Assembly: GCA_963836785.1 (NCBI GenBank)
Contig: CAWIKW010000011.1
Location: forward strand, 1 to 64,000
Origin: DASQPR01 sp963836785
GTDB taxonomy: Bacteria > Actinomycetota > Actinomycetes > Mycobacteriales > Micromonosporaceae
Length of the DNA: 64,000 nucleotides
Direction of reading: 5' to 3'
This document shows, piece by piece, positions 27,331 through 36,088 of the stretch (positions are counted from its first letter, which is position 1; each line of letters begins with the position of its first letter). The position numbers and the translations under genes were made by a program. The notes below the pieces were generated by a model. That model did not search any database, was not told the DNA's origin, and was given only the letters and a program-made list of their open reading frames with translations.

Positions 27331-28146
27331 CTAGCGCATCCCGCTCGCGAGGAGTGCGGCCGTCGGCATCGTCAGCACACCGTCGGCCACGTGCGGGGTG
27401 GCGAGCCGTTCGAATGTCTGCCGCACATGTTCGACCGTCGCCGGCGGCGCGCCCGCAAGCGCCGCGCCGAGCGCGCCCAGACCGTTCGCGGGGGCGGTCC
27501 ACCACGCATCAACCGTTGTCTGGTGTTGCCACTCGATCGTGTCGCACACGACGTCGAGCAGGCCGGCGCCCGACAACAGGTCGGCGAACCCGGCCGGCGT
27601 ACGGGCAAAGTCGACCTCCGGCGACAATCGCGGCGCGCTGGCCGCGCTAGGACCGGACGTGAGCCCGGCCTCGGCGGCGACATCGGCCCAAAACAATTGC
27701 AGCGGCGGCGACGGCCGCGGCCACACAGTCATGGCCACGCGGCCGCCCGGCCGGACCACTCGACGGAGTTCCGCCACCGCCGCGGCCGGGTCACCGACGT
27801 GGTTGACGACAAAGTTCGCGACGACCGCATCGAACGTGCCGTCGGCGAACGGCAGCTCGGGGAGGACCGCGAGGCGTACGTCGGCGGTTGGTACGGCCGC
27901 CGACGCGACCTCGATCATGCTCGGCTCCGCGTCGACGGCGGTCACCCGCGCGCGGCGAGCGACGGCGGCGCGCGCGACGGTGCCGGGACCCGTGCCGACG
28001 TCCAGTACGGCGCTGCCGGGTCCAACTCCGGCCGCATCGAGCAATGCGTAGACCGGATGTGCACAGAGCGTCGCGAAGCTGAGGACGTACGCTTGGGCAC
28101 GCCCCTGCCACATGCGCCGTTCGTAGTCGTCGAGAGTGGTTCGCAT
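27331..28146 (-). CDS. SAM-dependent methyltransferase (Methyltransf_11-like)
   Basis: About 271 residues. Motif I VLDVGTGPGTVARAA, motif II VTAVDAEPSMIEVA, and the later FDAVVANFVVNHVGDP identify the fold. The N-terminal YERRMWQGRAQAYV resembles ubiquinone/menaquinone-type or small-molecule methyltransferases. ATG 28146. It is upstream of, and probably co-transcribed with, the DUF429 gene. Confidence 0.85.
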   Translation of the reverse strand: MRTTLDDYERRMWQGRAQAYVLSFATLCAHPVYALLDAAGVGPGSAVLDVGTGPGTVARAAVARRARVTAVDAEPSMIEVASAAVPTADVRLAVLPELPFADGTFDAVVANFVVNHVGDPAAAVAELRRVVRPGGRVAMTVWPRPSPPLQLFWADVAAEAGLTSGPSAASAPRLSPEVDFARTPAGFADLLSGAGLLDVVCDTIEWQHQTTVDAWWTAPANGLGALGAALAGAPPATVEHVRQTFERLATPHVADGVLTMPTAALLASGMR

Positions 28147-28246
28147 CACTGTCCGTATCGATCGGAGCGGAAGCGGGGGTTGACAGCCGCACCAAGCCCG
28201 ACTGTCATGGACACGCCACTGTTCGGCGTCCCGTTTGCCGTGCCGG

Positions 28247-28308
28247 TTGCCTTGCCAGCTGCTGCGCCAGCTTGCACTGCTAGCTTGCATTGCAGTTTGC
28301 CTTGCCAG
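28247..28308. repeat. TTGC-rich direct repeats upstream of a lipoprotein gene
   Basis: TTGCCTTGCCAG occurs at 28247 and exactly 50 bases later at 28297, with CTTGCAYTGC twice in between. The stretch immediately precedes the lipoprotein gene. Confidence 0.6.
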
Positions 28309-28330
28309 TATTGCCATGGAGGAGAGCGCG

Positions 28331-28960
28331 TTGCGGCCCCACGTACGCCGACGTACCCGGGTGATCTTAGTATCGGTTGCCCTCAGCCTCACCGGTGTGG
28401 CCGGCTGCTCGTCGAGCAGCGCGCCCGACGTCCAGACACCGGTCGCAGCGCCAACGGTGGCGGCGAGCCAGGGCGCCACACAGATCCTCGCGACCTATAA
28501 GAAATTCATGACCGAGTACGTAAAGGCCTACAACGCCGGCGACCCCAACAATCCGGAGTTCACCAGTCTGGGCGGCGGCAACGCCGCCGGCCTTCAGGCC
28601 GTCATCCAGAGCTCCGTCACCGACCACATCATCGCCGTCGGCCAGCCGACATGGTCGCAGCCGGTCGTGCAGTTCGTCGACGCGAACGAAACGATCGCGT
28701 CGGTGACTTTCTGCTTCGATCCGGACACCTGGAAGACCGTGATATCGGGGACGGAGGCCGACCCGTCGCCGTCGCCGAGCGCGCCGGGCCTCGACGCGAC
28801 CAGCCACCCACCGCACCCGGCCTATCCTGACGACGCGGTCGGTGCGTACACCGTCCTGATGTTGCTGAACCGAAACACGGCCGGCAAGTGGACCGTGGCC
28901 CAGACCAACGCCCAGCCGGACCGACCCTGCAACTCGCCGTCGTCGTCGCCGTCGCAATAG
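28331..28960 (+). CDS. Putative lipoprotein of unknown function
   Basis: About 209 residues. An Arg-rich start (RPHVRRRTR) leads to a hydrophobic helix and lipobox GVAGC, then a Ser-rich linker, a Lys/Tyr-rich helical domain with GDPNNPEFTSLGGG, and a Ser/Pro-rich C-terminus. I do not recognise a family beyond an actinobacterial secreted-lipoprotein pattern. TTG 28331 has a strong GGAGGAG Shine-Dalgarno seven bases away; ATG 28316 is the alternative and would put the Shine-Dalgarno inside the gene. Confidence 0.75.
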   Translation: MRPHVRRRTRVILVSVALSLTGVAGCSSSSAPDVQTPVAAPTVAASQGATQILATYKKFMTEYVKAYNAGDPNNPEFTSLGGGNAAGLQAVIQSSVTDHIIAVGQPTWSQPVVQFVDANETIASVTFCFDPDTWKTVISGTEADPSPSPSAPGLDATSHPPHPAYPDDAVGAYTVLMLLNRNTAGKWTVAQTNAQPDRPCNSPSSSPSQ

Positions 28961-29292
28961 CCGCCGAGCCTACGACCTACGACCACTTGCGACATTCCGT
29001 AGTCATCTCGCTACAGCGCGCCCAGTTCCGGCGCGACCCCTGGCGCGAAGCATCGGGTTTACTCCCACGTCGTCGGGGGTAGGCCGCAGGCCATGTCCCG
29101 CATCGCTGCCAGCCGAGACCGATCTGCCACGATCGCCTCGCACGCCGACGTCGGACCGATTCGATGACATGGTCGCAGCCCGTCTCTGTCAACACCGTGA
29201 AGCCAGTGCGTGCCTCCGGCCCACAGACTCGACCGACCCGGGAGGGCGTTTACGGGTCTTTACATCGCCGTTCACCTTCGCCATACTGCGAC
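28961..29292. other. Intergenic, nothing recognised
   Basis: About 330 bases between the lipoprotein gene and the lacI regulatory region. No coding sequence or clear hairpin is supported. Confidence 0.4.
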
Positions 29293-29321
29293 GTGTACGC
29301 GCATACAGTAAGCGCATACAC
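29293..29321 (+). promoter_or_regulatory. Inverted repeat upstream of lacI-type gene, putative operator
   Basis: GTGTACGCGC (29293-29302) and GCGCATACAC (29312-29321) are inverted copies matching at nine of ten positions around a nine-base spacer. GCGCATACA also occurs twice as a direct repeat. It ends about 22 bases before the regulator start and could be its autoregulatory site. Confidence 0.45.
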
Positions 29322-29343
29322 GCAACCTGGGGAGGCAGCCGCT

Positions 29344-30388
29344 GTGCGAACCGTGCCCACGGTGTACGAAGTCGCCCGGCACGCCCGTGTCTCCACCGCG
29401 ACTGTGTCCCGGGTGCTGTCGGGCAACGATCGAGTCCGCCCGGAGTACCGGGAGCGGGTGTTCGCCGCCGTGGCCGAGTTGGGCTACGTGCCCAGCGGCG
29501 CCGCTCGAGACCTGGCCGCCAGGCGCGCCGGAGTGCTCGGGTTGTGCTTCCCGGATCTGGTCGGGGATCAGGACACCGAATCGGACGCGATGTTCTGGTA
29601 CGACGAAATCATTCGCGGAATGGAACGGGCGGCCCGACGCCGCGGATATGCACTACTCATCGCGGCGAGTCACGAAACCGACGACATCGATCTCGTGACG
29701 ACCGTCGCCGGCCGGTGCGACGGCTTAGTCGTCCTGGCCCGGACGGTCCCGGCGCCGGAGTTGGAGCGAATCGCCGGCCGGATCCCCGTGGTGATGCTGG
29801 CCGGGCCCCGTACGTCGGATGAGGTCGCGCGGGTCGTCGACCACCTCGTGGTCGCCAACCGCGCGGGTGTCCGAGAGGTGACCGGGCATTTGGTGGATGT
29901 GCACGGCTATACCGACGTGTGGTTCGTGGCCGGGCCAGACTCACCTGACTCCACGGCCCGCTTCGAAGGTTTCCAGGCGGCCCTGGCCGAACGGGGGCTC
30001 CCGGTCGCGGAACGTCCCCACGCAACCAGCGACTTCACCACCGCCGGCGGCCGGCGGGCAGTCGCTGCACTCCTGGCTGACGGACATCGTCCCAGGGCGC
30101 TCGTGTGCGCCAACGACCAGACCGCGTTGGGTGCGTTGGCCGCGTTGGCCGGGGCCGGGTTGCGAGTTCCGCAGGATGTTGCGGTGACCGGCTTTGACGG
30201 TATCCAACTGGGCCAGCACGTACGGCCGGCCCTCACCACGGTCGCGCAACCGATGCGCCAGCTGGGCGAGAAAGCCGTGAGCATGCTCGAGGAGCGCCTG
30301 GCCGATTCGGGGCTCCCGGCCCGGCTGGTCGAGATGCCGGTGCGAAGTAGATATCCGCGAAAGCTGTGGCTGCACCGCTGTCCTCTAG
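29344..30388 (+). pseudogene. LacI-family sugar-responsive regulator, frameshifted near its C-terminus
   Basis: The N-terminal HTH is canonical (TVYEVARHARVSTATVSRVLSG), followed by the hinge helix and a periplasmic-binding-protein-like sensor domain with VTGFDGIQLGQHVRPALTTVAQP. Start GTG 29344 has a GGGAGG Shine-Dalgarno. At about 30343 one extra C shifts the frame: removing it restores EVDIRESCGCTAVL and a TAG at 30386-30388, the standard LacI ending. Uncorrected, the frame runs on to 30585 with about 80 residues of non-family sequence. The damage is near the end, so partial function is possible. It probably controls the downstream glycosidase-ABC operon. Confidence 0.88.
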
Positions 30389-30468
30389 CGGTGTCCGGTC
30401 TCGTTAGGACAACCCAATCGCCGGCGGATGCTCCATCCACCGCCGGCCGGATCCTCAAGGAGTCACAA

Positions 30469-30585
30469 ATGAGGAAACGAGGCACCATAGCGCCACCGGC
30501 CCTCCGGCCGTCATCCTGGCCGGAGTCGGCACGGGTGGGACGCGGTCAAGCGACGACGAACCTGGAAGTCGGTCCGGTTCGATGA
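30469..30585 (+). pseudogene. Fossil 5' end of a sugar-binding lipoprotein gene
   Basis: AAGGAG followed by ATG 30469 opens MRKRGTIA; a shift of frame then reads ATGPPAVILAGVGTGG..SSDDE, which looks like a lipoprotein signal with lipobox LAGC changed to LAGV. After about 115 bases it stops at TGA 30583-30585, overlapping the GH39 start. This is what remains when a solute-binding protein gene is deleted between lacI and the glycosidase. Confidence 0.55.
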
Positions 30586-32477
30586 CGTCACCCGACGCGC
30601 GCACCGACTTCGAAAACCGCATCTACCAGCGGTTGACCGACACGGTCGGTGCCGACGAAGGCACCCGGCTACCCGCACCGACGGATCTGACCGCCGAGGC
30701 GGCCACCGGACACGTCCGGCTCTCCTGGGAGCCCGTCGCCGGTGCGGCCGGCTACGTGATCGAGCGCGCCGAGGCTGGCCATTCGCCCGTCATCGTCGAC
30801 CACGGCGGCGCCGACGTCCCGGCCGTTCCACAACTCGCCTTCGCCGACACCGGTCTTCGCGACGGGACCACGTACACCTATCGTGTCGGGGCCGTGCTCG
30901 GCGCCGACTATCCGGTCTGGACGTGGTCGGAGCCCGTGTCCGTCGACACGTCGGACGGCCGTACCCATGGCTCGCTCCCCACACCCGTCGTTGCGGTCAG
31001 CGTCGACGCAGCGCACGTGGTCGGCAACCTCCGCCGGGTCTGGGAAATGATCGGCACGGAACGGCTGTCACAGCTGCTCCTCGACGGCGACCAGAAATGG
31101 ATCGCCGACGAGTTCGCGACCGCGCTGCGGCGCGTCCGCGACGACCTCGGGGTGCGACGTGTCCGCGCCCACGCGATCCTGCACGACGACAACGACGTGG
31201 TTCGGGCCGGTGGCGATGGGAGTGTCACCTACTCCTTCGACCGCGTCGACGCGATCTACGACCAGCTGCTCGACATCGGGATCCGACCGGTCGTCGAGCT
31301 TTCGTTCATGCCGGCCGCGCTCGCACGCGATTCGCAGCAGACGGTCTTCACCTATCGCGGGATTATCTCGCCACCGGCCGACTGGTCCCAGTGGCGTGCG
31401 CTGATCACAGCGTTCGCCGAACACCTCATTGACCGGTACGGCATCGACGAAGTCGCGCAATGGTCGTTCGAGGTCTGGAACGAGCCGAACCTCGTCGTGT
31501 TCTGGACCGGGACGGTCGACGAGTATCTCCGCCTGTACGAGGAATCGGCGCGCGCGCTGAAGGCAGTCGATCCCCGACTGGCAGTCGGCGGCCCGTCGAC
31601 GGCGGCGGCCGAATGGGTCGAGCGCCTCGCCGAGCACGCCGAGCACGCCGGCGTGCCGCTCGACTTCGTCACCAGCCACACGTACGGCAACCTTCCGCTC
31701 GACGTACGGCCGGCACTCGGCCGGCACGGCTTCGAGGGGACGCCCGTGTGGTGGACCGAATGGGGCGTCGGCTCCACCCACTTCGGCCCGATTCACGACA
31801 CCGCCTTCGGCGCTCCCTTCGTGCTGGCCGGGTACGCCTCGGCGCAACATCATCTCGATGCGCTCGCGTATTGGGTCGCCAGCGATCACTTCGAGGAGCT
31901 CGGCCGAGCGGATCGGCTGTTCCACAACGGATTTGGACTGCTGACCGTCGGCAACCTCGCGAAACCGCGCTACTGGGCGGCGCATCTGGCCGCGCACCAG
32001 GGCGACCACATGCTCGCTCACACGGTGGACGGCGACGGCGCGGCAGTTCTCGTGCAGTGCTCGGCCACCCGCCACGACGACGGCACGATCGACGTCCTCA
32101 CTTGGAACGGCACGATCAACGCGGCCGTCATGTCCGGCGACGCACGGCTGGACCGCAATGTCCGGCTGGAAGTCGGCGGAGTCGATTCGGGTATCGCCTA
32201 CGAGGCCACCATCTCCCGGATCGACGTCAACCATTCCAATATCGCCGCCGCGTGCCCGACCGACACCGTCTGGCCGGACGAAGAGCTCTGGTCGCGCTTG
32301 CGCGCGGCCGATGCGCTCGCGACCGAACCGATCCTGGCCACCGAGCCCGGGTCGAGCGCGACCACGCTCCGTTTCGACTATCCACTCCCCATGCCCGGCG
32401 TGGCGCGTATCCGGTTGCGCCCCGTCCGGTCGACTCCCGGGACGCCGCAGCAGCGGTCGTCGGATCTACCGGACTGA
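30582..32477 (+). CDS. GH39-type glycoside hydrolase with N-terminal fibronectin III domain
   Basis: About 631 residues. Residues 30-115 form a fibronectin type III domain (APTDLTAEAATGHVRLSWEPVAGAAGYVIERA). The catalytic barrel follows, with the acid/base in FEVWNEPNLVVFW (WNEPN) and the nucleophile region in GTPVWWTEWGVG (Glu in TEWG). GH39 contains beta-xylosidases and alpha-iduronidases; with xylA/xylB 13 kb away, a xylo-oligosaccharide substrate is reasonable but not proven. No signal peptide is seen, so it should act on imported oligosaccharides in the cytoplasm. First intact gene of the transporter operon; 16 bases separate it from the binding-protein gene. Confidence 0.88.
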   Translation: MTSPDARTDFENRIYQRLTDTVGADEGTRLPAPTDLTAEAATGHVRLSWEPVAGAAGYVIERAEAGHSPVIVDHGGADVPAVPQLAFADTGLRDGTTYTYRVGAVLGADYPVWTWSEPVSVDTSDGRTHGSLPTPVVAVSVDAAHVVGNLRRVWEMIGTERLSQLLLDGDQKWIADEFATALRRVRDDLGVRRVRAHAILHDDNDVVRAGGDGSVTYSFDRVDAIYDQLLDIGIRPVVELSFMPAALARDSQQTVFTYRGIISPPADWSQWRALITAFAEHLIDRYGIDEVAQWSFEVWNEPNLVVFWTGTVDEYLRLYEESARALKAVDPRLAVGGPSTAAAEWVERLAEHAEHAGVPLDFVTSHTYGNLPLDVRPALGRHGFEGTPVWWTEWGVGSTHFGPIHDTAFGAPFVLAGYASAQHHLDALAYWVASDHFEELGRADRLFHNGFGLLTVGNLAKPRYWAAHLAAHQGDHMLAHTVDGDGAAVLVQCSATRHDDGTIDVLTWNGTINAAVMSGDARLDRNVRLEVGGVDSGIAYEATISRIDVNHSNIAAACPTDTVWPDEELWSRLRAADALATEPILATEPGSSATTLRFDYPLPMPGVARIRLRPVRSTPGTPQQRSSDLPD

Positions 32478-32493
32478 CACTCGAGGAGACATC

Positions 32494-34155
32494 ATGAAAC
32501 GCCGCACACCGATGGTGTTGTGCGCCGCGGCCACAGCCGTGGCACTGTTCGGGACCGCCGCCTGCGGTGGCTCGGACGTGAAGTCCAGCTCGTCCGCCGG
32601 CACCGGCGGCACGCTGACGATCCAGGGCGACGCCGGCAACCCCACCCTGGTCGAGAATTTCAACCCGTTTGCCGGCACGGCATTGCACGGCCAGTTCCTC
32701 ATGTACGAGCCACTCGAGATTCCGAGCCCGATCGACGGCTCGTACACCCCGTTCCTCGCGACCGGCTACAAGTTCACGAATCCCACGACCCTCGTCTACA
32801 CGTTGCGACCGAACGTGAAGTGGAGCGATGGCCAGGACTTCTCGGTCAACGACGTCACGTTTACGTTCAACCTGCTGAAGAAGTTCCCCGCGCTCGACAC
32901 GCGCGGCATTTGGGCGCAGGTCGCGAGCGTCAGCGGCGCCGGCAACACGTTCACCGTGACGTTCAAGCAACCCAACGTCCCATTTGCTTCGCAGGTGGCG
33001 CAGGTGCCGATCGTGCCGGAGCACGTGTGGTCGTCGGTGGCCGATCCGGTCAAGTACACCGACACCAAGCCGGTGGTGACCGGTCCGTACGTGCTCGACA
33101 CGTTCGCGCCGACCCAGTACAAGCTGAAGAAGAACCCGAGCTACTGGCAGGCGAACAAGATCGCGCCATCCGAGGTCGCGTTCCCCGCGCAGGCCAGCAA
33201 CCAGACCACCAACCAGCTCGACGTGACCAGTGGCAAGTTCGACTGGGCGTACACGTTCATCCCCGATGTGAAGAACACGTACGTCAACCGCGACTCGGCC
33301 CACAACACGTACTGGTTCCCGCCGGGCGGCACGATCGGGCTGTTCCTCAACCTCACGAAGGCGCCGTACAACAACACGAGCTTCCGTAAGGGCGTCTCCG
33401 AGTCACTGAACCGCACGACGATCGCGCAGAAGGCCGTCAACGGTTATCTCGACCAGGCCAGCATGTCCGGTCTCATCCTGCCGAACCTGCAAAAGTGGCT
33501 CGATCCCAGCATTCCGAACAGCGGCAACATCACACAGAACACCTCGCAGGCACAGCAGGACTTCGCGGCGGCCGGCTATCACCTCACCGGCGGCAAGCTG
33601 ATGGGCTCGAACGGCAAGCAAGCGACGATGACGATCGTGATGCCGGGCAACTTCAGTGACTGGGTCGCCGCGGCGAAAGAGGTCGCCACCGAGCTGGGTC
33701 AGGCCGGCATCAAGGTCTCGCTCGACCTACCCCAGTACGCGCCGTATTCGACCGCCACGCAGGGCGGCACGTTCGACGCCGCGATGGGCGGATTCGGTGG
33801 CTCGGGCGACCCGTACACCGACTTCAACAACGGGCTCAACAGTTCGTTCGCGACTCCGGTGAAGACGCCGACCGTCAACAACTTTGAGCGCTTCAAGGAC
33901 CCGAGTGTCGACCAGGCACTGGGCACGCTGGCCGGCGCCACTGATCCGTCGGCTCAGCAGCAGGCGACGTACACCCTCGAGCAGGTCATGTACAACCAGG
34001 TGCCGGTCGTGCTGCTCTACTACGGCGGTAGCTGGGGCCTGTTCCGCGACAACCACTTCACCGGCTGGCCGTCCGCGCAGGATCCGTACACGCTGCCGAC
34101 CAACTACAACAACGCCATGCTCGTGGTGGCGACACACCTGAAGTCAGTCTCGTAG
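32494..34155 (+). CDS. Extracellular solute-binding lipoprotein, family 5 (Opp/Dpp type)
   Basis: About 553 residues. A lipoprotein signal ends at lipobox TAAC (Cys about residue 25), and the mature protein has the SBP_bac_5 core (YTLRPNVKWSDGQDFSVNDVTFTFNLLKK, VTGPYVLDTF..YKLKKNPSYW, DPSVDQALGTLAGATD). ATG 32494 with GAGGAGA. Family 5 proteins bind peptides, nickel or oligosaccharides; being downstream of a glycosidase and a LacI regulator points to oligosaccharides. The mature domain is rich in Asn/Gln/Tyr, common in sugar-binding members. Confidence 0.92.
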   Translation: MKRRTPMVLCAAATAVALFGTAACGGSDVKSSSSAGTGGTLTIQGDAGNPTLVENFNPFAGTALHGQFLMYEPLEIPSPIDGSYTPFLATGYKFTNPTTLVYTLRPNVKWSDGQDFSVNDVTFTFNLLKKFPALDTRGIWAQVASVSGAGNTFTVTFKQPNVPFASQVAQVPIVPEHVWSSVADPVKYTDTKPVVTGPYVLDTFAPTQYKLKKNPSYWQANKIAPSEVAFPAQASNQTTNQLDVTSGKFDWAYTFIPDVKNTYVNRDSAHNTYWFPPGGTIGLFLNLTKAPYNNTSFRKGVSESLNRTTIAQKAVNGYLDQASMSGLILPNLQKWLDPSIPNSGNITQNTSQAQQDFAAAGYHLTGGKLMGSNGKQATMTIVMPGNFSDWVAAAKEVATELGQAGIKVSLDLPQYAPYSTATQGGTFDAAMGGFGGSGDPYTDFNNGLNSSFATPVKTPTVNNFERFKDPSVDQALGTLAGATDPSAQQQATYTLEQVMYNQVPVVLLYYGGSWGLFRDNHFTGWPSAQDPYTLPTNYNNAMLVVATHLKSVS

Positions 34156-34163
34156 GTCCAGCC

Positions 34164-35147
34164 ATGCGCTACGTCCTACGGAAGGTGGCGCTGTTCGTCG
34201 TCACGCTCTGGGCCGCGATCACGCTGAACTTCGCGCTACCCAGGCTGATGCCCGGCTCCCCGGTCGACGCGGCTCTTGCCAAGATCGCGTCGACCGGGCA
34301 GGCCATCACGAACGCGCAGCGCCATGCGATCGAGGTGCAACTCGGCCTCCCGCACTCGAACGTGTTCAGCCAGTACGGGCAGTACTGGAGGAACATCTTC
34401 ACGCTCAACTTCGGCCGGTCCTATTCGTTCCCGACCGAGACCGTCAGCCACACGATCGGCAAGGCGCTGCCGTGGACGGTCCTGCTGGTCGGCAGCACAA
34501 CGATCATCGCGTTCATCATCGGTACGTTGCTCGGCGTGTACGCCGGCTGGCGGCGCGGCACGACGGCCGACTCGACCGTGACGATCGGCGCGACGTTCTT
34601 CGCCGCGTTCCCGCCGTTCTGGCTCGGCCTGTTGCTGCTTTATCTGCTGGCGTTCAAGTTCGGCGTGTTCCCGATCAAGGGCGGCTACAACGAGGGCGCA
34701 ACGCCGTCGTTTACGTGGCCGTTTCTGCGGGACGCGATCGTCCACAGCATCCTGCCGGCCGCGACGCTGGCCATCACGACCCTGTCGGGCTGGGTGTTCG
34801 GCATGCGAAACAACATGATCAACACACTCGGCGAGGACTACGTTACGTTCGCGGAGGCGAACGGGTTGCGTTCGCGTACGGTCGCGTTGCTCTACGCCGC
34901 CCGCAATGCGTTGCTACCTAACGTGACCGCGTTCGGGCTCTCGCTCGGCGCCGTGGTCGGCGGCTCGGTCCTCGTCGAGGGCGTCTTCAGCTATCCGGGC
35001 CTCGGGAACCTGCTCTACATCGCGGTGTCCAACCACGACTTCCCGTTGATGCAGGCCCTCTTCCTCGTCATCACGGTGAGCATGCTCGTCGCGATCTTCA
35101 TCGTCGACCTGCTCTACGTGCGACTCGACCCGAGGGTGCGCCGATGA
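34164..35147 (+). CDS. ABC transporter permease, DppB/OppB type
   Basis: About 327 residues with six membrane helices and the inner-membrane EAA loop YVTFAEANGLRSRTVALLYAARNALLPNVTAF. Starts eight bases after the binding-protein gene and overlaps the next permease by four bases (ATGA). It forms one half of the membrane channel. Confidence 0.93.
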   Translation: MRYVLRKVALFVVTLWAAITLNFALPRLMPGSPVDAALAKIASTGQAITNAQRHAIEVQLGLPHSNVFSQYGQYWRNIFTLNFGRSYSFPTETVSHTIGKALPWTVLLVGSTTIIAFIIGTLLGVYAGWRRGTTADSTVTIGATFFAAFPPFWLGLLLLYLLAFKFGVFPIKGGYNEGATPSFTWPFLRDAIVHSILPAATLAITTLSGWVFGMRNNMINTLGEDYVTFAEANGLRSRTVALLYAARNALLPNVTAFGLSLGAVVGGSVLVEGVFSYPGLGNLLYIAVSNHDFPLMQALFLVITVSMLVAIFIVDLLYVRLDPRVRR

Positions 35148-36088
35148 GCGTCCTGACCACCACCCCAACCCCACCACCGGAGGTGCCCGGCGCCGCCGCG
35201 GCACTCACGGTTGGCGGCGAAAGTCACGTACCCGGCCCGCTGCGATTCATCGGGCGCGCGTTTCGGACCCTCTGGGGCAACGGCAAGGCCCGAATCGGGC
35301 TGACCATCATCGCGTTGATGATCCTGATCGCCATCTTCGCTCCGCTGATAGCGAATCACTCGCCGACCGCCACGACGTTCCAGCCGTACAAGAATCCGAG
35401 CGGGTCGAACTGGTTCGGCACGACCGGCAACGGCCAGGACGTGTTCTCCCAGATGGTGTACGGCGCCCGGATCTCGCTGCTGGTCGGTCTGGTGTCCGGT
35501 GCCGTCGCGACAGTTGTCGCCGTCACGCTCGGACTCATCGCGGGCTACCGGCCCGGACCGGTCGACGAAGGCATCAGCTTCCTCACGAGCCTGGTGCTCG
35601 TCATCCCCGGCCTGCCGCTGATGATCATTCTGGCGGCGTACCTGCAGAGCCGTTCGCTTTGGACGATCATCCTCGTCGTCGCGTTCACGAGTTGGGCCAC
35701 CGGCGCCCGGGTGATCCGCAGCCAGGCCGCAACCCTGCGAACCCGCGACTTCATCACGTCGGCGCAGTTCTCCGGCGAGCGGCTCCATCGCGTGGTGTTC
35801 CGGGAGATTCTGCCGAACATGACGTCGCTCGTCGCCGCGAGCTTCTTCGCCGCGGCCACGGCCGCCGTGATGGCCGAGGCGAGCCTCGAGTTCCTCGGCC
35901 TCGGCGATCCGAACACGGTGAGCTGGGGGACCATCCTCTACTACGCCCAGCAGCAGAATTCGTTGCTGACCGGCCAGTGGCTGCTGGTGTTCGCGCCCGG
36001 CCTCGCGATCGCGTTGCTCGCCACGGCCTTCACGCTTGTCAATTTCGGCATCGATGCGCTGTCCAACCCGAGGCTCAGGGAGAAGTGA
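35144..36088 (+). CDS. ABC transporter permease, DppC/OppC type
   Basis: About 314 residues. An N-terminal OppC_N region (RTLWGNGKARIGLTIIALMILIAIFAPLIA) precedes the permease domain with the EAA loop RDFITSAQFSGERLHRVVFREILPNM. It pairs with the upstream permease; its TGA overlaps the ATPase ATG by one base. Confidence 0.93.
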   Translation: MSVLTTTPTPPPEVPGAAAALTVGGESHVPGPLRFIGRAFRTLWGNGKARIGLTIIALMILIAIFAPLIANHSPTATTFQPYKNPSGSNWFGTTGNGQDVFSQMVYGARISLLVGLVSGAVATVVAVTLGLIAGYRPGPVDEGISFLTSLVLVIPGLPLMIILAAYLQSRSLWTIILVVAFTSWATGARVIRSQAATLRTRDFITSAQFSGERLHRVVFREILPNMTSLVAASFFAAATAAVMAEASLEFLGLGDPNTVSWGTILYYAQQQNSLLTGQWLLVFAPGLAIALLATAFTLVNFGIDALSNPRLREK

